Shown piece by piece: positions 57,946-64,000 of a stretch of DNA of 64,000 nucleotides. The DNA comes from Tenrec ecaudatus (taxonomy: Eukaryota; Chordata; Mammalia; Afrosoricida; Tenrecidae), in the NCBI RefSeq assembly GCF_050624435.1, contig NC_134537.1, forward strand, positions 13,450,584 to 13,514,583, in the 5' to 3' direction. The notes under the pieces were generated by a model, which saw nothing but the letters and a program-made list of their open reading frames with translations, did no database searches and was not told the DNA's origin. The translations under genes and the position numbers were made by a program. The number at the start of each line of letters is the position of its first letter. Position 1 is the first letter of the stretch.

Positions 57946-58179
57946 CTGAGGTATGTGTGTGTGGTGTGTGAGCACATGTGCACGCATGCCTACATATACA
58001 CATATACACAGGAGGCATCAGAAACTGGAGAAATGGAATAAAAAGATAATGAACATTTTCCATGCATTCTTAAAGCAGCTATGCACGTGTATGCAATATT
58101 TAAAACTATGAGTTTACACCCATACCTCCAGTTTCAACCTAATATCATGACAGGATCACAACGTTCATTCCAATGTGCA

Positions 58180-59130
58180 TACTCTGACTTTTAAAATCCC
58201 CCCTCTGGCCGTAGGAAGCCTTCTTCTCATTTTGGTTGATAACTTTAAAGAACCTGATTCATGTCCATTTCCCTGACTGCCTCTCTGTCCTTCCCAGCCC
58301 TCTGTGGTGCCCTTCTTGCTCTCCTTAAAACTGGACGGCCCTCCCTGGAGTGCCATGATCACCCACCTGCACGTTAGTATCCCGTGCCTGCTGGGCTGGG
58401 CAGCCAGAGGGAGCTTTACCCCTCACGCTTGATAGCCGAGCACTGGATAGGCCGTGCGCTGCTGCCTCTCCTTGAGGTTCTGACATCTGACACTGGGCGT
58501 CTTTACTTAGCTTCTTCCCCCTGTAAGTCCTACCCCTCTGGCATGAGCATCTTCCATACTCCATTTAGACCCTGATTGGCTGTACAGGACTGTCCCTCAT
58601 CCCGGTGACGTCACAGTTCTCGCTCCTTTCAGGCTCAGGCGTCCTGCACTGAGCCGCTCTCCCCCTTGGGCACCACATCTATTCCACGCTACACAGCATC
58701 TTTTCTCAACTCGGGCTCCGGCACCTTGTTTTGAGCTGCCATGCCTGCACATTCCCTCCCTCCACAAAGGTTTCCCCCACTCGGTTCTACCTAATGACTC
58801 TGAGCTGAATTGGCCTGGAAAGAGAGAGGAAAGGCCGAGGAAGAGATCCGGTTTCCTTTGATGCCAGCTTTCACTTTCCCTCGTGCCCTGCGCCATCGAT
58901 GATGATTCTTTATCATTTACTTCCCCCTCCTTCTTGGCCCCTCTCCTTTCCTCCATCCCATGCTTCATTTCGGTACACATCCATGTGCACAGAGCCATGC
59001 ACACAAACACAGGCTGATAACTATGGGACGTAAAATAGAGACTCGAAATAAGTGCACACCAAATGCGAAAATGTTGGCAGGGACTGGCACATCGTGCACT
59101 TTTAATATGACCCATCAGGACACATTCCAT
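58180..59130. promoter_or_regulatory. GC-richer segment with CRE and CCAAT box
   Basis: This is the least AT-rich stretch of the window with scattered CpGs. It holds a perfect palindromic CRE (TGACGTCA, 58606-58613) 28 bp after an inverted CCAAT box (ATTGG, 58574-58578). That pairing is common in CREB/NF-Y-driven promoters. No TATA box, first exon or open frame with a known product is visible. The minus frame 58597-59130 (177 codons) is unrecognised. I regard promoter activity as a hypothesis only. Confidence 0.25.
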
Positions 59131-59412
59131 ATACTGTGATAGCCATTGAAAGATTGCTGAATGGGGGATGAAAGGAACAGATTCATATCATTAATAAAAG
59201 CAAGGACTCTGAATGTAAGAGGCGGTGTAATGGTGAACTATTACAATAGTCCAGCTGAGAGTTCATTCATGAAGGCAGTAGCCATGGGGGTGGAGAGAAA
59301 GGACAGCTTTAGTGATGTCCTCCAGTAAGACTGCCTGCGTTCTTTTCTCGCGACCTGTTCTCCAAGTAACTTGAACTTCTTGGTATTTCCTACCATAACT
59401 CCCATGTTTTAA

Positions 59413-59622
59413 GGAATTCTGGTGGCGTCGTGAATTAAGAATTGGGATGCTAATTACAAGATCAGCAGTTTAATTTCACCAGTTGCTCCACGAGAGAAAG
59501 ATATGGTTTTCTACTCAGACAAATATTTAGAGTTTCAGACCTACAGGGGCAGTTTGACCTTGTCCTACAGGACCCTATGAGTTGTAATTGACTCAATGAC
59601 AGAGCATGTTTGCTTTGTTTTT
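59413..59622 (+). mobile_element. AFROSINE, sense
   Basis: The head 'ggaattctggtggcgtcgtg', 'gatgctaattacaagatcag', 'ggaccctatgagttgtaatt' and 'gactcaatgacagagcatg' followed by a T-rich end give a complete copy. Confidence 0.88.
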
Positions 59623-59734
59623 TTAACCTAGATGTGTGTTCCTATCTTGATTTTCTTCTCAGTCTCTAATTTTCCTCATCCTTTGAGGTTCAGGTCAGAT
59701 ACCATTTATTCTTTGAAGTCCTTTTTATTCTTTT

Positions 59735-60590
59735 CATTTTTAAAAATTTTATTGGGCGTTCTTACAGATACCATAACAATCCATAGTTCAATTAGATCAA
59801 GCATAATTGTAAAATTGCTGCCACCATCATATTCAAAGCATTTCCTTTCTTCCTGAACTCTTTGATATCAGCTCCCTTTTAATTCCTCTCTCCCCCTCCC
59901 TACCCATATTGTTATATATTATCATTATTGCCATATCTCATACCATCCAATGTATCTGTACACCTACAATGCTGTTATTCGCTCCCCTCAAGTGAAGTTA
60001 TACAGTCATCGTTGCTATCTGTTCCTCCTTCTCCCATCCCCACTCCCTCTTCCCATTTCCTCAGGGAATCATTACTCCCATTACTATTTTTGAAGGGTTT
60101 GTCTATCTTGAATTTCTTGCATCGGACTACCTTAATTATACAAATGAACATATACAGGTTTCACAAGATCAACGAGGTAACATTGAAATATTAAAGAGCT
60201 AGAGGATATATATATCGGTGCTGTACTGTATCCTGGATATATCATCCCTTCTGTGTGGCCCTTCCTTGCCCCCTTCCAAAGTGCTCAGCACATAGCCATC
60301 TTAATCTACGATGTAAATTGAGAGAAAAAAAGAAAAGGCACCTTAGACACGAGTCGCTCAGATGATTATCTAGGAGTTGACTGCGTTTTGTCCAGTGGAG
60401 GCGGGAGAGAAACGTCATCATTCTCAGGAATTCCTCTTACAAGTGCACTACATAGATGAGGTCTTAGGTTTGAGCTTCAGCTTCCGAGTCTATAGACTTA
60501 GATGACTTCTGCCCCTGTTGTTGGTCCCATTTTGGGGAGGTTGGTGTGTAGTGTAGATCAGAGGTCCCTTTTTTGTTGTTAGAGGGAGCC
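59735..60590 (-). mobile_element. L1 3'UTR, antisense (second subfamily)
   Basis: 'tttttaaaaattttattggg' opens the element as the complement of an L1 tail. Its body ('cctgaactctttgatatcag', 'catcgttgctatctgttcct') recurs in part at 2795-3080. It resembles the 14000-14838 copy in plan but not in sequence, so it is a different L1 lineage. The right edge is uncertain and no target-site duplication was identified. Confidence 0.65.
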
Positions 60591-60682
60591 AAGCAGAGTT
60601 TAGGTATGATATGGATTAAGTATGCAATAGTCCCACAACATTTTCTCTCTATCCGTTAGAAGGATAGAAAACAGTTTTAGCA

Positions 60683-60835
60683 TTAAAAATAACTAGTTTC
60701 ACTTCTGGCTCTTTAAAAGTACTTACTAGCTGTTTAACCCTGCAAAGAACTTGTAACATTTCTGATGTCAGTTTTCTCATTTGGGAAATGATGACAGTGA
60801 ATTGTACTTGTCCTTTATCATGGTCTTGGGATCCT
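60683..60835 (+). mobile_element. MIR SINE
   Basis: 'cacttctggctctttaaaag', 'tacttactagctgtttaacc' and 'gtcagttttctcatttggga' match the central MIR core in order. MIR is an ancient tRNA-derived SINE shared by mammals. Confidence 0.75.
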
Positions 60836-61985
60836 GAAACGGGAACTGTACAGCTAGACACCTGATTCATGTTGAGCTTCCTGGACATTCAACCAATGTT
60901 CATTCTAATCGTTCTCCTTTTTCCAGTTTACACCTGCTTCAAACCACGGTTCAGACAACACAGTCACCCAGATAGTTAGTAAAATGAAAATTACATTTTG
61001 TAGCTGACATATTTTACTAAATCATCTTCCCACCCATACACCGAGGATTGCCAAAGGTCTGAGGACATGCAGATCAAAAATGCACATGAACTACACACAC
61101 ACACACAGTCAAAGGTTTGTTTGTGTTGATGTGCCCTGAATGATTATTATTAAATTTGGATAAGTAAAGAAGCTTGGATTCCACAAATTTAGTTACTTTA
61201 CCAATGCTTTATGAGTTACTCTCTTTACACTACTGCCTTTGATACACATCTCGCTATCTAATATTAATTGCGGTCTGACTTTCTAGGTACAATGGCATGT
61301 CAGCTTACGCACTTTCTCTGTTTGTTTGTACCTGTTTACAGGTGCAATCAAATGCTAATTTCCTCCCGGTCACCTCCACCTCTATCAGCCTGGAATAGCT
61401 GCCCTTCCTCTTCGCTTCCTGTACATTGCTCTCCGAGCGAGCGGTTAGCACACTGTCCCCAGTGTCTTTGTCTGTGTGCTCTACTGGACTGCAAGGACAA
61501 AGAAAGACAAAGAACATCAGTCACAATGTTTCCGTTTGTAATCAGTGTGTTTAAGAATTATGGGTTGAATGAGAGAATCAGCACGGACAGTGACTGGATG
61601 ACTGAAATGGCTATTCAAGTCTGTATGTGAGAAATGCGAAAATAATCGGAATGAATTCATTATATTTGTGGGTCAAGGGGGATAAGGACAAAGATAACTG
61701 CTTTAATCTTGATACGGGGTCCCCTCACATTGGCATGATAAATGTTTAGGAACTCTATCATACTAAAATAGCTAGTATGAATCTTGGAGAGGAAAAGATG
61801 TGACCATCTTTTTTTATAGAGTGAAAACTGTCCAAGTTAGAAAAATGAAACCCAACCTTTTACTTTGCTTGTGGTGCCAATCATGAGCTTGCTGTCCTTT
61901 TGATAGGAAGGTGGCTCATTCTTACCAGTTCAGCACCAGAAATGTAGCTTTCTTTCTGTTGTCCTCCAAACTAATGCTATATAGA
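60836..61985. other. Mostly unassigned; L2-like block at 61400-61500
   Basis: 'ccccagtgtctttgtctgtg' followed by 'ctactggactgcaaggacaa' resembles an L2 3' region. The remainder is not recognised. The 120-codon frame across it is not supported as a gene. Confidence 0.3.
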
Positions 61986-61989
61986 AGAC

Positions 61990-62205
61990 AACAAAACAAA
62001 CCAAATTCTCTGCTGTGGAGTCAATTCTGAGTCATAGCAACCATACAGGACAGAAGAGAACTGCTCGTTAGTTTCGTAGACAGTCTGTCTTTACAGGAAA
62101 TAGCTGGCCTCATCTCTTTCCTGTAGAGGGGCTGGTGGGTGAGAACCCCTGTCCTTGTGGCTACTCAATACATAGCCCAGTGTGACACCGGGACTCCTTT
62201 GAAGA
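61990..62205 (-). mobile_element. AFROSINE, antisense
   Basis: 'aaaacaaaccaaattctctg', 'gagtcaattctgagtcatag', 'gagaactgctcgttagtttc' and 'ccctgtccttgtggctactc' are the complement of tail, middle and head. Confidence 0.85.
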
Positions 62206-62996
62206 CAAAAATACAGTTGATTTTCAGAGGAAGTGAGATACGTTGAGAACTTAATCTGACTCTAAGTAAGAAGAAGGAAGAGTGGAAGAGGAAGCTTATG
62301 TTTAGAACCAAGACACGTTTTTATTTTTCATAGGCTCTTCCAGAGAGAGATGCACACGATGGAGGAGTTTCTTAGCTCAACTGATTCCAGGCCCCTACTC
62401 TGGTGCTGGTTGTGTTGGTGCGGATCACGATAGATGGCATTTACTTCTCTTGAGGAGGTTGCTCGTAGCACCCACCCGAGGGAGAGCTTTGAACTCACCC
62501 ACACTTCTAGAAATTAGAACATTTGCCCACAGATTTCACATTTCTCTAGTGTCTTAATGATCTTCCCCCAGTGCCTCTGATAGACTTTAACATAATAGGA
62601 ACCAATTTTGACTTTAATTCAATGTTCTCCGTAGGAGAGGATGACTGAAGCTTAATTACAATTCTTTTATACCAAATGTGTGTGCATTTTCCAGCATTTG
62701 ATGTGATTTCCCCCAATTTTCCATCTCAAAATCAGCCCATCAGTAGAACAGTCACATGCAGCCCAGTTAATTATAATGGAATGTGATGGTTTAGGGCTGT
62801 AATCCAAACAGAATACCAAGACATCTAAAAACAAGCTTCTAAAAAACTAATAAGCTAAGGACCTTTGTGTTTCTCCTTTGTTCTGTTCTGCCCCTCCTTC
62901 TATTATGTGAAATACTGAACAAAGTCTGCTGGGGAAAAATGTTGGTTATACATTTGCTTTTTTATTTTTTTCTTCTAAGTATGTAGGACATTTTGT

Positions 62997-63023
62997 TCTC
63001 TCTCTCTCTCTCTTTCTCTCTCT
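62997..63023. repeat. (CT)n-rich simple repeat
   Basis: A CT run with one TTT interruption. Confidence 0.9.
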
Positions 63024-63063
63024 GCCTCCTATGTGTACCTAGGGATAAAATTCACAGTTAGAA

Positions 63064-63115
63064 GAGCTAGAAGTTCAAAACACATTCTGGGAGCTAGAAG
63101 TTCAAAACACATTCT
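63064..63115. repeat. Tandem duplication, 27-bp spacing
   Basis: gagctagaagttcaaaacac plus acattct occurs at 63064-63088 and 63091-63115 without mismatch. Confidence 0.95.
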
Positions 63116-63318
63116 ATTATATGCTGGTTTTAAAACAGGCCTACTGTTTCTTCTAAAAATATTTTTTGTCATGTAATTTACTTGTAGAAGAATTTAGAAG
63201 ATGTATCATGTGTTGAAGGCAAGATCTGGGTTTTATGTTTATTTTTGTGTCTCCTAAATCACAGATTAAACAATAGATGCGAAACATTAAATCATATTTC
63301 ATAGGTCGCATTCACATG

Positions 63319-63816
63319 TGTGGTAGTGATATAATCTGTTGTCAATTTGAGAGGATTAAGAGTGACAGCGTGGAGTTTAGCCTGTCAATCAGGTCGCAGT
63401 TTGATGGCCTAAATTGTAGGCACTAAGATAAATATCTCACTGGAGGGAGGAAGTAGGCTCACTCCCTGGTAGACATTGCAGCTGCAAAGATACATGGAGC
63501 TGCCCTACTGCCCTGATGCTGCAGGAGCCAGGTGGAGACTCCTGTCAGCACTGAGATGCTTATACCACTGGATCCACAAGACTTCCCACCCACTGGCCTC
63601 TGATCTTCCTGCATTTGGTGTCATTGCATGTTTTTCATGAGTCTGAAGAAGAGGACTTTATAGATTGGTATTATAGACATATGGGCTAATATCAGACTTA
63701 TGGGCTTGATATGAACTGGGCTGGGATGTTTTCTTAATGTACAATCATTCTATATAGAAAGCTCACTATTATACACATATGAGTGTCTGTTTCTCTAGTC
63801 TACCCGGACTCACACA
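63319..63816 (+). mobile_element. Solo LTR, family A
   Basis: The 498-bp element starts TGTGGTAGTGATATAATCTG and ends CCCGGACTCACACA. It is homologous throughout to the copies at 1656 and 53208. The flanking 5-mers acatg and ctatg agree at 3 of 5 positions only, so the duplication has decayed or the edge is slightly off. Confidence 0.7.
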
Positions 63817-64000
63817 CTATGTATATTTCATGTACATATATGCAAAATGGGCTGACCTAGGGCTATTTCTCCCAAAATAAAAATTATGATCGAGATGGCA
63901 AAGATGCTTCCAAACTGAATGGACACCCTCAAATCTATTACCAGGCAAGTCCAGGGGTGCTATGCGAAGGCAAACATCTGTGAGGCACAAGAAGTCTTAC

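Larger units (their letters stand above)
62206..63315. other. Unassigned DNA
   Basis: No gene or named repeat recognised, apart from a CT run and a 27-bp-unit duplication. Confidence 0.35.

Overview
This window is nuclear DNA from a placental mammal, and I see no protein-coding gene that I can support. It is AT-rich and built mostly from old, nested transposable elements. Many tRNA-derived SINEs carry the 3' signature 'gtgagtcagaattgactc..atggcag', and RTE-clade LINEs with a matching 3' end are abundant. That pairing is typical of Afrotheria (AFROSINE plus RTE1/BovB-like LINEs). One short hAT element at 43823-44017 reads like the SPIN/URR1 family, which was transferred horizontally into only some mammals. 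Among afrotherians it is known from tenrecs, so a tenrec such as Echinops is my best guess. This is an inference from repeats, not from a gene.

Layout. At 1-300 lies the edge of an antisense L1 3'UTR, followed by a mariner relic. At 780-3380 an antisense RTE LINE is interrupted by a solo LTR and an L1 tail. At 3420-9150 are an MLT1-type LTR, unassigned DNA, a sense RTE endonuclease fragment and a deleted antisense RTE. At 9150-12745 is a nearly complete RTE split by an L1 insertion with an inverted 5' end. At 14000-17400 are an L1 3'UTR insertion, an internally deleted RTE, an inverted pair of LTR-like elements and an AFROSINE. At 21342-22700 are a mariner and another deleted RTE. At 24-28.8 kb are SINEs, LTRs, L1M relics, a full-length U1 snRNA retropseudogene and an inverted RTE pair. 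At 33675-35461 is a 1.8-kb L1 3'-end insertion with a perfect target-site duplication. At 36.2-41.9 kb is a dense block of antisense RTE. The SPIN-like element lies at 43.8 kb. At 51.9-54.5 kb (possibly on to 55.85 kb) is an antisense L1/HAL1-like relic with a solo LTR at its ORF2/ORF1 junction. At 59-60.6 kb are a SINE and another L1 3'UTR, and a further solo LTR lies at 63.3 kb.

Nothing here works as an operon or pathway. The only functional relations visible are between parasites: the RTE and L1 machinery that would have mobilised SINEs and U1 RNA, and nested insertions that give a relative age order. Most open reading frames over 60 codons are chance frames in repeats, many of them antisense to RTE or L1. 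The stretches I could not assign are listed as such. Repeat boundaries without a target-site duplication are approximate.
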